Positions 1 to 8,616 of a DNA stretch of 64,000 bases are shown piece after piece. The position numbers and the translations under genes are program-made. The DNA is from Caulobacteraceae bacterium (GTDB lineage Bacteria; Pseudomonadota; Alphaproteobacteria; Caulobacterales; Caulobacteraceae): assembly GCA_947452365.1 (NCBI GenBank), contig CANGCO010000002.1:1-64000 (forward strand), written 5' to 3'. Numbering within the stretch: position 1 is the stretch's first letter; each line of letters opens with the position of its first letter. The notes beneath the pieces were generated by a model, which saw only the letters and a program-made list of their open reading frames with translations, was not told the origin of the DNA and did no database searches.

Positions 1-155
1 CCATCGACATCATGCCCGGTATGCTCATGATCAAGATGGGAACCTTGGACGACTTTTCCGGCATTGCGCCCGGCATTGAGGTCTATACGGACCACGCCGC
101 CAGTTGGATTTCGCCTATTGCCGGTGCCCGCCGCTTTGGTCAGGCAAGCAGCTAG
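1..155 (+). CDS. C-terminal end of a GFA-family protein (partial)
   Basis: Only the last 50 or so codons lie in the window, read in the frame that ends at the TAG at 153-155. The readable tail has the pattern KMGTLDDFSG followed by a stretch ending in a Trp (YTDHAASW). That matches the C-terminal end of the glutathione-dependent formaldehyde-activating (GFA) / CENP-V fold family, where a G-T-L-D-D turn precedes a strand ending in 'A..W'. The zinc-binding cysteines of this family would be upstream of the window and cannot be checked. The globin gene starts 9 nt downstream, so the two may be co-transcribed. The family call rests on the tail alone. Confidence 0.55.
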   Translation, partial: IDIMPGMLMIKMGTLDDFSGIAPGIEVYTDHAASWISPIAGARRFGQASS

Positions 156-164
156 GCGCCCGTC

Positions 165-605
165 ATGACCCTGTCCTTAATCGAGAACAGTCTGGAATTG
201 GCGGCTGAGCTTTGCCAAGATCTGACGCCGATCATCTATGATCGCTTGTTTAGCCAATATCCGGACATGAAGGCCCTTTTTTGGCGCGACACTAACCATT
301 CGGTAAAGGGGGAAATGCTGGCCAAGGTGTTTGAGGCCCTATTGGATTTTGCCGGAGAGCGCAAATACGCTGCCGCCATGATCCAATGCGAGGTCATTAC
401 CCATGAGGGCTATGATGTACCACCCGATGTGTTTCGGATCTTTTTTGCTGTCGTGGCCGACAGTATTTGTTCGGTTTTAGGCGAGGCCTGGACCCCGCCA
501 ATGGCGGAAGCCTGGCAAGACCTGCTTGGCCAACTGGATTATTATGTCACCCATCCAGACCAGTACGAAACCATCGCGGCGGCCAAGACCGCTGGTGCGG
601 CCTAA
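165..605 (+). CDS. Single-domain bacterial globin
   Basis: This 146-aa protein has the length and pattern of a free-standing haem globin related to the globin domain of flavohaemoglobins. Visible landmarks are the CD-corner Phe at about residue 39 (MKALFW), an E-helix stretch around residues 47-62 and the probable proximal haem His at residue 80 (ITHEGYDV). The final helix contains the usual aromatic-rich LDYYV segment. No reductase domain follows, so electrons would have to come from another protein. Globins of this class bind O2 or NO; NO or oxygen chemistry is inferred from the family only. It lies between a GFA-family gene end and an enoyl-CoA hydratase, and its start is 9 nt after the previous stop. 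Confidence 0.8.
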   Translation: MTLSLIENSLELAAELCQDLTPIIYDRLFSQYPDMKALFWRDTNHSVKGEMLAKVFEALLDFAGERKYAAAMIQCEVITHEGYDVPPDVFRIFFAVVADSICSVLGEAWTPPMAEAWQDLLGQLDYYVTHPDQYETIAAAKTAGAA

Positions 606-631
606 AGCTATTGACGGGGAGGGGGATAAAC

Positions 632-1435
632 ATGATTGCCGTTAGGGACCTAAACTGTCTGCTCTATGCTGTGGCCGATCACGTTGCGACCATTACCTTG
701 AACCGCCCAGAGCGGCGCAATGCCTTGAACCGGCGGGCTTATGACGAGATTGAGGCGGCCTTTACCCATGCCAGTCGTGATCCGGATGTGCGCTGTGTCC
801 TGATGACAGGCGCCGATCCAGCCTTTTGTGCGGGCGAGGATGTTAAGGAAATGATGACCGGGGAAGTCACGGCCGGTCCGCTGAAGCCTGTGAGCGTGCG
901 ATTTGCACCAACGCCTGCAGCCATGGCCGTGATTAATTGCGAAAAGCCGGTGATTGCAGCGATTAATGGCTCGGCCGTGGGCTGGGGGATGGAACTGGCC
1001 CTCTATGCCGATATACGCTTGGCGTCGGAGCGGGCTGTGTTTGCCGAACTGTTTATCAAGCGCGGCCTTGTCTGTGATGTTGGCGGGTTTTGGAAACTGC
1101 CGAGCCTTGTCGGTCAGGCCAAGGCGGCCGAGCTCTTGTTCACAGGCGAGCCGATTAACGCGGTCGAGGCCGCGCGCATTGGTCTGGTCAGTTATACTCT
1201 AGCCCATGAGGACCTGATGCCGCGTGCCCAGGCCATGGCCGCCAGCATAGCTGCCAATCCCCCTCTGGCGCTGCGCTATATGAAGGAGGGCCTGCGCCGC
1301 GCCATGCCGGGTGATCCCAATGAGATCGGCGCCTGGGCCATAGAGGTGATCCACAGATTGTTTGCCACCGAGGATCATCGTGAGGGCGTACAAAGCTTTT
1401 TGCAAAAACGGGCACCGGTGTTTAAGGGCGCTTGA
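632..1435 (+). CDS. Enoyl-CoA hydratase/isomerase family protein
   Basis: A 267-aa crotonase-fold protein. The N-terminus carries the family signature TLNRPERRNALN. The two oxyanion-hole segments are seen as FCAGEDV (about residue 68) and NGSAVGWGMELAL (about residue 118). The C-terminus ends with the typical F-x-x-KRAPVFKG tail. The ATG at 632 is preferred because a purine-rich stretch (gggagggggataaac) sits just upstream and because homology begins there. The open frame extends upstream to 467, but that part overlaps the globin and does not resemble protein. The substrate cannot be told from sequence. The stop overlaps the start of the next gene by one base, implying co-translation. It resembles the hydratase at 34370-35191 in overall organisation. 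Confidence 0.85.
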   Translation: MIAVRDLNCLLYAVADHVATITLNRPERRNALNRRAYDEIEAAFTHASRDPDVRCVLMTGADPAFCAGEDVKEMMTGEVTAGPLKPVSVRFAPTPAAMAVINCEKPVIAAINGSAVGWGMELALYADIRLASERAVFAELFIKRGLVCDVGGFWKLPSLVGQAKAAELLFTGEPINAVEAARIGLVSYTLAHEDLMPRAQAMAASIAANPPLALRYMKEGLRRAMPGDPNEIGAWAIEVIHRLFATEDHREGVQSFLQKRAPVFKGA

Positions 1436-1926
1436 TGATCCCAGTTTCTGACCCCGCCGCTTCCGGCCCCCGCCTGTTTGTTGATGCCGATGCCTGTCCG
1501 GTTAAGGACGAGGTCTATAAGGTCTCGCGGCGCTATGGACTGAAGGTCTATGTGGTGGCCAATAGTTTTCTGCTTGTGCCTAGGGAGGACCTCATTGAGC
1601 GGATCGTGGTCGATGCGGGCCCAGATGTTGCCGATGACTGGATTGTCGAGCAGTGCCAGCCCGGCGACATTATAATTACCGCCGATATTCCACTGGCAGG
1701 CCGATGTCTGGAAAAAGCCGCGTTTGTGATTGGCCCGGCCGGCAGGGCCTTTACCCCTGATACAATTGGCATGGCCTTAGCGCAAAGGGGCCTAGCTGAG
1801 CACTTGCGATCGACCGGCGAAATCACGCGTGGTCCGCCGCCTTTTCAGGCCACTGATCGATCCAGATTTTTATCAGCTCTGGATGAGGCCGTGCATAAGT
1901 CTAGGCGCAGTAAACCAATCAAGTAA
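1435..1926 (+). CDS. YaiI/YqxD (UPF0178, DUF188) family protein
   Basis: A 163-aa protein of the widely conserved DUF188 family, which has a PIN-like NYN fold and no settled function. The diagnostic segments are visible: the N-terminal DADACPVK motif (about residues 17-24) and the acidic DIIITADIPLA segment near residue 77. Both are thought to form a metal-binding nuclease-like centre. The ATG at 1435 overlaps the preceding stop by one base (TGATG). A TTG three bases upstream is possible. The coupling to an enoyl-CoA hydratase is probably positional only. After its stop the sequence becomes strongly AT-rich. Confidence 0.88.
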   Translation: MIPVSDPAASGPRLFVDADACPVKDEVYKVSRRYGLKVYVVANSFLLVPREDLIERIVVDAGPDVADDWIVEQCQPGDIIITADIPLAGRCLEKAAFVIGPAGRAFTPDTIGMALAQRGLAEHLRSTGEITRGPPPFQATDRSRFLSALDEAVHKSRRSKPIK

Positions 1927-2108
1927 ACTTTGTTTATAATAAAAATTTATGTGCTATAATGTAATTATATTTGGATACAATAATTCTTTAAAAAACCATC
2001 AATATGATGAAATATTCACGCCATATTTATTTCACAGAATCTCGCTAAGCCTCCTATCTCGCTTGCGGGCACCCATGGCCTGCGGGGTTGATGAGTTTTG
2101 GGGGTAAT
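1927..2108 (+). promoter_or_regulatory. AT-rich promoter region ahead of the TonB-dependent receptor
   Basis: This 180-base spacer is far richer in A and T than its surroundings. It contains an exact TATAAT at 1955-1960, with a weak TTGTTT about 19 bases upstream, and further AT tracts to about 2030. It probably holds the promoter and regulator sites for the receptor gene. No clear long inverted repeat or riboswitch-like fold was seen. The -35 match is poor, so the exact promoter position is uncertain. Confidence 0.35.
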
Positions 2109-4724
2109 ATGAGCTTGATGTATCGACGCGTCCTATGTCTGGGCGCCGTCTCCTTTGTTGCGCTCGCAACGGCAATGGAAACACAAGCCGCTGAGAGTGG
2201 CGCGGCACTGGTTGATGAAATCGTCGTGACGGCCTCGTATGCGAAAAGCCTAGAAGCGGCAGCAACGCTCAAGCGCGCCGCCAATTATGGCCTAGATGCA
2301 GTCAATGCTGAGGATATCGGCAAGTTCCCAACCCGTAACGCCGCCGATGCCCTGCAACTGGTCACTGGCGTCACCGTTGAAAAACAGCGCGGCGCGGGCC
2401 TTTATGTCAGTGTCCGCGGCCTAGGACCTCAGTTTCAAAATGTTCAGCTCAATGGCCGCTCGATCGCGGTCAATGACCTGATCGAGAACGGCGGCGCTCG
2501 GGGCCGGCAGTTTCGATTTGAGGTTTTGCCGTCCGAGTTGATTTCTCAGATCGAGGTGGTCAAGACCCCATCGGCCGAAATGGATGATGGCGCGCTTGGC
2601 GGCAACATCAATATCAAGACCTTTAAACCGCTGGAGCTTGGCACGCGCGCGGCCTTTTCCGTTCGTCAGACCTATAATGATGTCCGCAAAAAAACCGATC
2701 CGGCAGTATCTGGCCTCTATAGCTGGAAAAGCGCGGATGGCAGCTTGGGCCTGATGGCATCGGGCCTTTACGATGACAGCCATGGTCGCACCGATCGCCT
2801 CTATCAGGTCGGTTGGAACCTCGACAGGTTCAAAAACGTCCTTGGCACCGGCTTCTATACCCCGTCGCGGACCCGCCCGACGATCGAGACCGAGCACAGG
2901 ACGCTGAAGTCGGGCGCGTTCTCGGCCCAGTGGCAGCCCAATAGTGACTTCCAGACCGATTTTGATATTCTCACGACCCGGCTTGATGTGGCCTATGATG
3001 AATTTGGCCTCGACATCTATCCCGACGATACGACGTTTGCGACGCCTGTATTTGTCAGTGGCAGCCAAAAGATTGTTGGTAATACGGTTCAGGCCGGGAC
3101 GATTAATAATGTGCGCTGGATGGCCTCGCGCGAAACCAGCCTCAATCGTCATGACTTGACGGCGGGCGGGTTAAAGCAGACCTGGACCCCCGGTCTATGG
3201 ACCTTTACCGCCGAGTTCGCCATGTCGCGCGCGCGCAGCTATCACCCTGCAGGCCGAGCGACCACGCGCAACCGGATCGCCTTTTTCGCGCCTCTAAGCT
3301 ATGATTTTTCGCGCGGTTATCAGTCTATACCCCAACTCACCACAACGGTGGACTATACCAAACCCGCCAATTTTGTCGGCCAGGCGTTTGACTATACCTG
3401 GAAGGACAGCCGCGATAGCGATGACATGTTCCGCGTCGATGGAAGCCATGCTTTCGATGGCGTGCTGACCAAGGTCGCATTTGGCGCCGAATACCATCAC
3501 CGGAACCGCGACTATCGCCGCCGTGACTGGGTCTTGAACACCATATTAAACACGCCCCTAACCAGCCTCGGTTCAGACTTTTACGGCCCATTGCCTTATA
3601 GTGGCTTCTTATCTGACAAGAGCGGAAACACGCCAAGGAACTGGGTCAATCCTTCTTCAACGGCGTTTTACAAGCTGCTCTATACCGATGCTGTCGCGGC
3701 CCTTCCGCGATCGAACGCTGATTATCGCAACACATTTGAGGTCGATGAGAAAATCTCCGGCGCCTATTTGCGCGGCGATTTTGCACTGGACGTTCAGTCG
3801 GTCCCCATCACCGGAAACCTTGGCGTGCGTTATGCCAAGACCAAACAGGTCGCTAAGGGCACCTTGATCAATGGCTCCACCCCGGTGCCGGTCGCCTATC
3901 CCAAGACCTATGATAACTGGCTGCCCAGCTTGAACATCAAGGCCCAGCTCAATGATGACTTGATCATGCGCTTCGCGGCCTCGCGGGTGGTTAATCGTCC
4001 CAATGTGACCGATGTTGCCCCGCGGATCACGGTGTCGCGGGACTCTCCCACCGCATCGGGCGGTAACCCCGGGCTTGAGGCCTTCCTAGCAACCCAGCTT
4101 GATGCATCGATCGAATGGTATCCCAATGCGGGCACAGCTCTGACAGCGGCGGTGTTTTACAAAAAGCTGGACGACTATATCACCGCCACAAACACGACCA
4201 TTCAGGTTCCTAGCCGGGGCGATGTCTTGCTCTCGACCCAGGTCAATGGCGGTGAAGCCAAGGTCAAGGGCCTAGAAATTGCCTTTAATTAAGCCTTTAC
4301 CGGCCTGCCAGCACCCTTTGATGGATTGGGGGCCCAGGCCTCGTTCACTCTAGTGGACAGCCAGGCAAGCTATTTTGTCGGCAATCGCCAGATTAAGGAC
4401 GCCTTGGTTGGCCTGTCCAAATCGAGCTACAATATTGTCGGTTATTACGAAAAAGGCCCGATTGCGGCGCGGCTTGGCTATTTCTGGCGCGCCAAGTATC
4501 TGAACTCGATCGGCAGTACGACCACTGTACAAAACTATGTCGATGATTACGGCTCACTCGATGGGTCGGTATCCTATCAGATCACGCCGCAATATGCGGT
4601 ATCGATCGAAGGCTCGAACCTGTCCGACAGCTATCGCTATATTTATGGCGCGACCAAGGACCAGCCCGAAGAAATCTATCACTGGGGCAGGACTGTATCC
4701 CTAACCCTGCGCGGTAAGTTTTAA
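2109..4724 (+). pseudogene. TonB-dependent receptor interrupted by one in-frame stop
   Basis: The reading frame encodes a large outer-membrane TonB-dependent receptor of the Xanthomonas/Caulobacter type. It has a signal peptide (about residues 1-30, ending TQAAE), a TonB box (DEIVVTASY), a plug domain with RGLGPQFQNVQLNGR, and a long beta-barrel. At 4290-4292, codon 728 of 872, a TAA interrupts the barrel. The same frame then continues without any shift through typical C-terminal barrel strands to 4724, ending in the terminal aromatic-x-F pattern LTLRGKF. The family usually has Gln or Lys-like residues here, so a CAA to TAA change is the simplest explanation. The truncated product would lack the last strands. 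ATG 2109 is preferred because GGGGGT precedes it; ATG 2091 is also possible. A sequencing error cannot be excluded. Confidence 0.8.
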
Positions 4725-4740
4725 CGCGAGCAGAGAAGCT

Positions 4741-4779
4741 AGATCCCTGTTATGGCCTCAAATACCGTGACAGGGATCT
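4741..4779 (+). terminator. Inverted repeat between the receptor and phospholipase genes
   Basis: A perfect 10-bp inverted repeat (AGATCCCTGT at 4741-4750 and ACAGGGATCT at 4770-4779) encloses a 19-nt loop and is followed by a short T-rich run. It could be a weak intrinsic terminator or an mRNA-stabilising hairpin separating the receptor from the downstream phospholipase, or a regulator site. The U tract is poor. Confidence 0.4.
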
Positions 4780-4803
4780 TTATCTCGGGAAGATGGGAAC
4801 ACG

Positions 4804-5829
4804 ATGCGCTGGAACAGACTGCTACTGACCCTAAGCTTAATCTTTGCGAGCGTTTCATCTGCGCACGGCCAGAACCTGCAGCGGGTGAATGATCTCAAAT
4901 GGCTCGGATCGCACAATAGCTATCGCCCTGAGCTCGATGAGGCGTCCCTCGCCCAATTAAGGCAACTTGTTGGGGCCCGCGCTAAAGGTCTTGAATATGG
5001 TCACCCAGCCATTGCGGGCCAACTGGATCTTGGGGTTCGCCAGCTCGAATTTGACCCTTATGCCGACAGTCAAGGTGGCCGATTTCTAGATACCAATGAC
5101 CCGGACAAGACCAAACAAGCCCTTATGGCTAGGCCAGGGGCCAAGGTCTTACATATTCCAGTGGTCGATGCGCGCACCCATTGCCCAACCTTGCGCGACT
5201 GTTTCGGGCAGGTCGCAAAATGGTCGGATGCCCATCAAAATCACCAACTCCTAGTCATTTTTGTCAATACCAAGGACGACCAGCTCGGCGATCCGCGCTT
5301 GCCAAAAGTCGAACTATTCGATGATGCAAGCCTGACTGCGATTGACCAAGATGCACTCGCCGCTTTTGGGCGAGGCCGCATCCTGGCCCCGGACGATGTA
5401 CGCGGCCCGGCCGATAGTCTGGGCGCGGCGATCCAAACGAAGGGCTGGCCAAGCGCGAGCGCTAGCCTCGGGAAAATTCTTCTCGTCCTAGATTCTAATC
5501 CTCGTACCGCCGAGGTCTATCGCCAAGGCCATAAGGGCCTTAAGGGCCGGATGATGTTTGGCCTCTATGATGAGGCCAGCAGCGAGGCTGGGGTGTTTAA
5601 CATCCAAAACCCAAAAACCGACCTTGAGCGGATCAGGGCCTTGGTCGCGAAAGGTTTTCTGGTCCGAACCCGCAGTGATGCCGATACGGACGAGGCGCGG
5701 ACCCACGACTTGTCGCGCCTAGACGCCGCGATCAAGTCTGGCGCGCAAATCATCAGCACGGACTACTACCCAGGTGCCCCGGACCCTTTAGGCCTTAAAT
5801 TCGTCGTCCAATTGCCGGTGGCACCCTAG
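4804..5829 (+). CDS. Secreted Ca2+-dependent phosphoinositide phospholipase C-like protein
   Basis: A 341-aa protein with a clear signal peptide (about residues 1-22, cleaved near SSAHG). The mature part begins with LKWLGSHNSY, the first catalytic-His segment of phosphatidylinositol phospholipase C TIM barrels. It continues with LDLGVRQLEFDPY, the Glu/Asp metal-site strand, and VLHIPVVDARTHC, carrying a second His and paired cysteines. This arrangement fits the Ca2+-dependent phosphoinositide PLC family (PF16670 type). It is probably periplasmic or secreted and cleaves a phosphodiester in an inositol lipid or a related glycero-phosphodiester. Its position directly after a TonB-dependent receptor suggests that products are taken up through that receptor. 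The substrate is inferred. Confidence 0.75.
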   Translation: MRWNRLLLTLSLIFASVSSAHGQNLQRVNDLKWLGSHNSYRPELDEASLAQLRQLVGARAKGLEYGHPAIAGQLDLGVRQLEFDPYADSQGGRFLDTNDPDKTKQALMARPGAKVLHIPVVDARTHCPTLRDCFGQVAKWSDAHQNHQLLVIFVNTKDDQLGDPRLPKVELFDDASLTAIDQDALAAFGRGRILAPDDVRGPADSLGAAIQTKGWPSASASLGKILLVLDSNPRTAEVYRQGHKGLKGRMMFGLYDEASSEAGVFNIQNPKTDLERIRALVAKGFLVRTRSDADTDEARTHDLSRLDAAIKSGAQIISTDYYPGAPDPLGLKFVVQLPVAP

Positions 5830-5847
5830 CGGCCGTCCGTTCACGGA

Positions 5848-6729
5848 TCAGGCCAAACCGACGAGTGCCGCAAAAAACGCTTCAAGGGCTGCGTCCGGCT
5901 CGGCCTTGATTGGTGTGGCGACGCTGACCGAAAATTGAAACCTGGCCGGATAGGGACTGGTGGCGAGCCGCCCGCTTGCTAGCCAAGGCGCAACGGCAGA
6001 GCGTGGGGCTGCGGTTAAGATTGCGCTTTCAGCCGCCAGGTCCAGACAGGCTGACTGGCTCAATAGCCGGTACCGCGGAAAATCGGCGGCGGCCAATTGT
6101 AGGCGCAAGGGGCCTGGCAGATTAGCTTCATAAAGCGTGTCAAACCCAGCGACCGCCCAATCATAGGCCAGAAGATCATGCAGGTTTGTACAGCCCGTTG
6201 CGGGGTGCCCAGGCCGATGGGCGAGCAGATAGGGCTCGGAAAACACAGGCTTGATCTTCAGGTCCCGCGCTTGGGCTAGGGCACCGAGTGTATCGCTATG
6301 ATAGACCAGCGCCTGCACTCGCCTTTGGACCAAGTCGTCCATCGCTACTTCAGCGCGCATGGTTTCGACGCTAATCCGAATTTCTGGGTGGGTTTGGCGA
6401 AAGGCCAACAGGGCCGGAGTGATCAGGGTCTCTAGAACCGCCGGACCAGTAATGATCTTGAGCTGGCGCCCACCGCCCAGGGTCTGGGCCCGAACGCTTT
6501 GACCCAGCGCCAAGAGCTGAATGCTCAAGGGATAGAGCCGCCGCCCAGCCTCAGTTGGCGAAACCTGCCGTGTGGTGCGATGAAACAGGACCACGCCCCA
6601 CTGGGTTTCAAGCGCCTGAATACTCTTGGTCAGGGCCGACTGGGTCATGCCAAGGCTTTCGGCAGCCCGCGAAAACTGGCCGAGCCGATAGACGGCTTCA
6701 AAATTACGGATCAGACGCAGATCAATCAT
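5848..6729 (-). CDS. LysR-family transcriptional regulator
   Basis: A 293-aa LysR-type regulator. Residues 1-60 form the winged helix-turn-helix with the usual LRNFEAVYRLGQFSRAAESL and TQSALTKSIQALE pattern. The rest is the periplasmic-binding-protein-like effector domain. It is transcribed away from the sterol-desaturase-family gene at 6844. The 114-bp space between them holds inverted repeats of the kind bound by LysR proteins, so it probably controls both itself and that neighbour. The effector is unknown. It converges on the phospholipase gene with an 18-nt gap that shows no obvious terminator hairpin. Confidence 0.9.
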   Translation of the reverse strand: MIDLRLIRNFEAVYRLGQFSRAAESLGMTQSALTKSIQALETQWGVVLFHRTTRQVSPTEAGRRLYPLSIQLLALGQSVRAQTLGGGRQLKIITGPAVLETLITPALLAFRQTHPEIRISVETMRAEVAMDDLVQRRVQALVYHSDTLGALAQARDLKIKPVFSEPYLLAHRPGHPATGCTNLHDLLAYDWAVAGFDTLYEANLPGPLRLQLAAADFPRYRLLSQSACLDLAAESAILTAAPRSAVAPWLASGRLATSPYPARFQFSVSVATPIKAEPDAALEAFFAALVGLA

Positions 6730-6731
6730 TT

Positions 6732-6765
6732 ATTCCATATAGCGAATAATGGACGATAATTATTC
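6732..6765. promoter_or_regulatory. Probable LysR operator (overlapping inverted repeats)
   Basis: A perfect 7-bp inverted repeat, GAATAAT (6744-6750) and ATTATTC (6759-6765), is separated by 8 bases. A third half-site, ATTC at 6732-6735, lies the same 8-base distance on the other side, forming ATTC-N8-GAAT. Tandem half-sites immediately upstream of a divergently oriented lysR gene are the classic arrangement for an autoregulatory and activating LysR box. The site starts 3 bases in front of the lysR start codon. Confidence 0.5.
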
Positions 6766-6843
6766 TCTTTTGTGTAAATCCCGCTCTCGCTAGTCTAGAT
6801 CCAAATTAAGGTCGGGGCACACTGGCCTAAGGGGAGCTATTGC

Positions 6844-7764
6844 ATGACACTGGATCATCTGGTTGCGGCCAAGGTCACACTGATCTCGACGCCAATCTTT
6901 CTGCTCTGCATCCTGATCGAGACGTTGCTTGTGCGCTATTTCGGTGCCAAGGGCAGTTTGCACACCAAGGATGATGGGGTCAGTATCATACTGGGCGTCA
7001 CCAGTATTTTTGCCAATGGCGCGACGGCCTTTATCACGCTCGGGGCCCTGTTCTGGGTTCAGCAATACCAGCTGTTCCATATACCCCTAACGGCGTTCAG
7101 CCTGATGGCTTGTTTTGTGCTGGATGATTTGCGCTTCTATATCCATCACCGCATAGCCCATCGTTGCCGCTGGGTCTGGGCCATGCATATGGTTCACCAT
7201 TCTAGTCAGCGCTATTGCTTTGCCGTGGCCCTGCGCCAGGCCTGGACCAAGCATTTTACCGGCACCATGTTCTTGACCCTGCCACTGGTTCTGCTCGGAT
7301 TTAGCCCCGTCATAGTGCTGTTTTGCGGCGCGTTGAACGCAACCATCCAGTTCTTCTTGCACACCGAGTCCATCGGCAAGCTTCACCCCTGGATCGAGGC
7401 TGTGTTCAATACGCCCTCACATCACAGGGTCCATCACGGCTCAAATCCGGAAGATCTCGATGCCAATTATGCCGGGACCTTGATCATTTGGGACCGGATG
7501 TTTGGCACGTTTGTGGCCGAGGACGACGCCGTTCCAGTGCGGTTTGGTCTGGTCAAAAATCTAGACACGTTTAATCCAATGAAGATTGCCTTTATCGAAT
7601 ACTGGCAGGTGGCGCTCGACGTGTTCGGCAAGAACCGCAGCTTAAAGGATCGGTTGCTTTATCTGCTTGCCCCCCCGGGCTGGAGCCACGATGGCTCGCG
7701 GCTCAGCTCCGCCGATATCAAGCGCGTGCATCAACAATCCCTCAATCTTGCCCCCGGCGAATAA
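6844..7764 (+). CDS. Sterol desaturase / fatty acid hydroxylase family membrane protein
   Basis: A 306-aa integral membrane di-iron oxygenase of the fatty acid hydroxylase superfamily. The histidine clusters are in the expected order: HHRIAH at about residue 101, HMVHHSSQ at about 115-122 and HHRVHHG at about 193-199. Four or more hydrophobic segments surround them. Enzymes of this family hydroxylate or desaturate sterols, fatty acids or carotenoids, or open alkyl ether bonds; the substrate cannot be assigned here. ATG 6844 is preceded by AAGGGGAGC. It is divergent from a LysR regulator and followed 12 nt downstream by a membrane protein of unknown function, so the two are probably one transcript. 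Confidence 0.82.
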   Translation: MTLDHLVAAKVTLISTPIFLLCILIETLLVRYFGAKGSLHTKDDGVSIILGVTSIFANGATAFITLGALFWVQQYQLFHIPLTAFSLMACFVLDDLRFYIHHRIAHRCRWVWAMHMVHHSSQRYCFAVALRQAWTKHFTGTMFLTLPLVLLGFSPVIVLFCGALNATIQFFLHTESIGKLHPWIEAVFNTPSHHRVHHGSNPEDLDANYAGTLIIWDRMFGTFVAEDDAVPVRFGLVKNLDTFNPMKIAFIEYWQVALDVFGKNRSLKDRLLYLLAPPGWSHDGSRLSSADIKRVHQQSLNLAPGE

Positions 7765-7776
7765 GGACTAAGCCTT

Positions 7777-8376
7777 ATGGCCCCTCAACACTATGCTATC
7801 TCAGAAGCGGCGGTCCTGCTCAGCGCTCTGATTTGTCTGGTTGCGCTTCTTAGGGGCGACAAGCCGTTAGCGGCCGTGGCGGCGGGCCTGTTGGGTCTAG
7901 CCAGCGCGATTGGCGTCGTGCGGTTTGGCACCGGGCGAATCGAGCCACTTAAGGCAGTGCATCAGCTTGTATCGCAACTGGGCGGCTTGACGGCCATGGG
8001 CCTGATGGCCGCGCAATTTATAGTGGCCATGGCTCCCGAAGCCAGTCGGCGGCGGATAGAATGGGCCAGCCTTGGCCTTATAGCCTTAAGTGTGACTGTG
8101 GCGGGCCTAGCGCCCATCGCTGGACCGGCGATTGGGGCTTCATGGTTGATAACCCTAATGGTTGCGGTCTGGATCTTGGCCAAGGATCGTCCATTGCCCC
8201 AGGCCGCCGGTGCCGTGGCCGTGGCGGCGCTGATGCTGGTTAATGCACTATTAGTGAGAAAATCGGCCCATATGACGCCGGGGTTTTCCTGGCACCTTTA
8301 TCATGGCATCGTGAGTGTCTGGCTCTTGGGCGTGAGCGGGCTTTGCCTCAAGCTGAAAAAGCCGGGCCTTACCTAA
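7777..8376 (+). CDS. Polytopic membrane protein of unknown function
   Basis: A 199-aa, very hydrophobic protein with about six predicted membrane spans separated by short loops. The loops carry basic residues (GDKPL, EASRRR, KDRPLP). I recognise no catalytic motif. A conserved-looking HQLVSQLGG follows the second span and SWHLYHGIVS precedes the last one; their His residues could bind a cofactor, but this is speculation. It lies 12 nt after the sterol-desaturase-family gene in the same direction and may serve as a partner of that oxygenase. Its last four bases overlap the end of the small convergent gene on the other strand. Confidence 0.7.
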   Translation: MAPQHYAISEAAVLLSALICLVALLRGDKPLAAVAAGLLGLASAIGVVRFGTGRIEPLKAVHQLVSQLGGLTAMGLMAAQFIVAMAPEASRRRIEWASLGLIALSVTVAGLAPIAGPAIGASWLITLMVAVWILAKDRPLPQAAGAVAVAALMLVNALLVRKSAHMTPGFSWHLYHGIVSVWLLGVSGLCLKLKKPGLT

Positions 8377-8543
8377 CGTCCCATCCAGGGCTTGGACTTA
8401 GACGATGACTGGGCGGCCGCGGCCTGCTCGCGTTGAAACCGTCCGCCCCGCGGCGGCTTTGGCTTGGCTTCTAGCGCCTGATTCTTAAGGCGCAGGGCCC
8501 GCTGAATCGGGGTTTCGTTTGGCTGGACGGGATCTTCGGACAT
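8373..8543 (-). CDS. Small basic, low-complexity protein (56 aa)
   Basis: A short gene whose product starts MSEDPVQPN and ends SSSKSKPWMGR. It is rich in Lys, Arg, Gln and Ala, with no hydrophobic segment, and is probably largely disordered. The organisation IQRALRLKNQALEAKPKPP followed by a GG-rich basic turn and a final S-K-S-K-P-W-M motif resembles small conserved proteins found beside unrelated genes in alphaproteobacteria. I cannot give a function. The ATG at 8543 is chosen because homologous-looking sequence begins there. An upstream in-frame start at 8591 would add 16 unconvincing residues. It overlaps the convergent membrane-protein gene by 4 nt. Confidence 0.6.
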   Translation of the reverse strand: MSEDPVQPNETPIQRALRLKNQALEAKPKPPRGGRFQREQAAAAQSSSKSKPWMGR

Positions 8544-8616
8544 AAGGCGTGTTCCCGCAAAATAGCGTTGGTGCCCGACACTGGACACCAAGTTGAGCCT
8601 TATGCCCTAAATCGCT

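Noticed and set aside
467-631. An upstream extension of the first enoyl-CoA hydratase to 467.
   Set aside because: It overlaps the globin in another frame, and the sequence is not protein-like; the ATG at 632 has a good ribosome-binding region.
2421-3152. A 243-codon antisense frame inside the receptor gene.
   Set aside because: It mirrors the well-supported receptor coding frame; the translation has no family features and there is no promoter or ribosome-binding signal.
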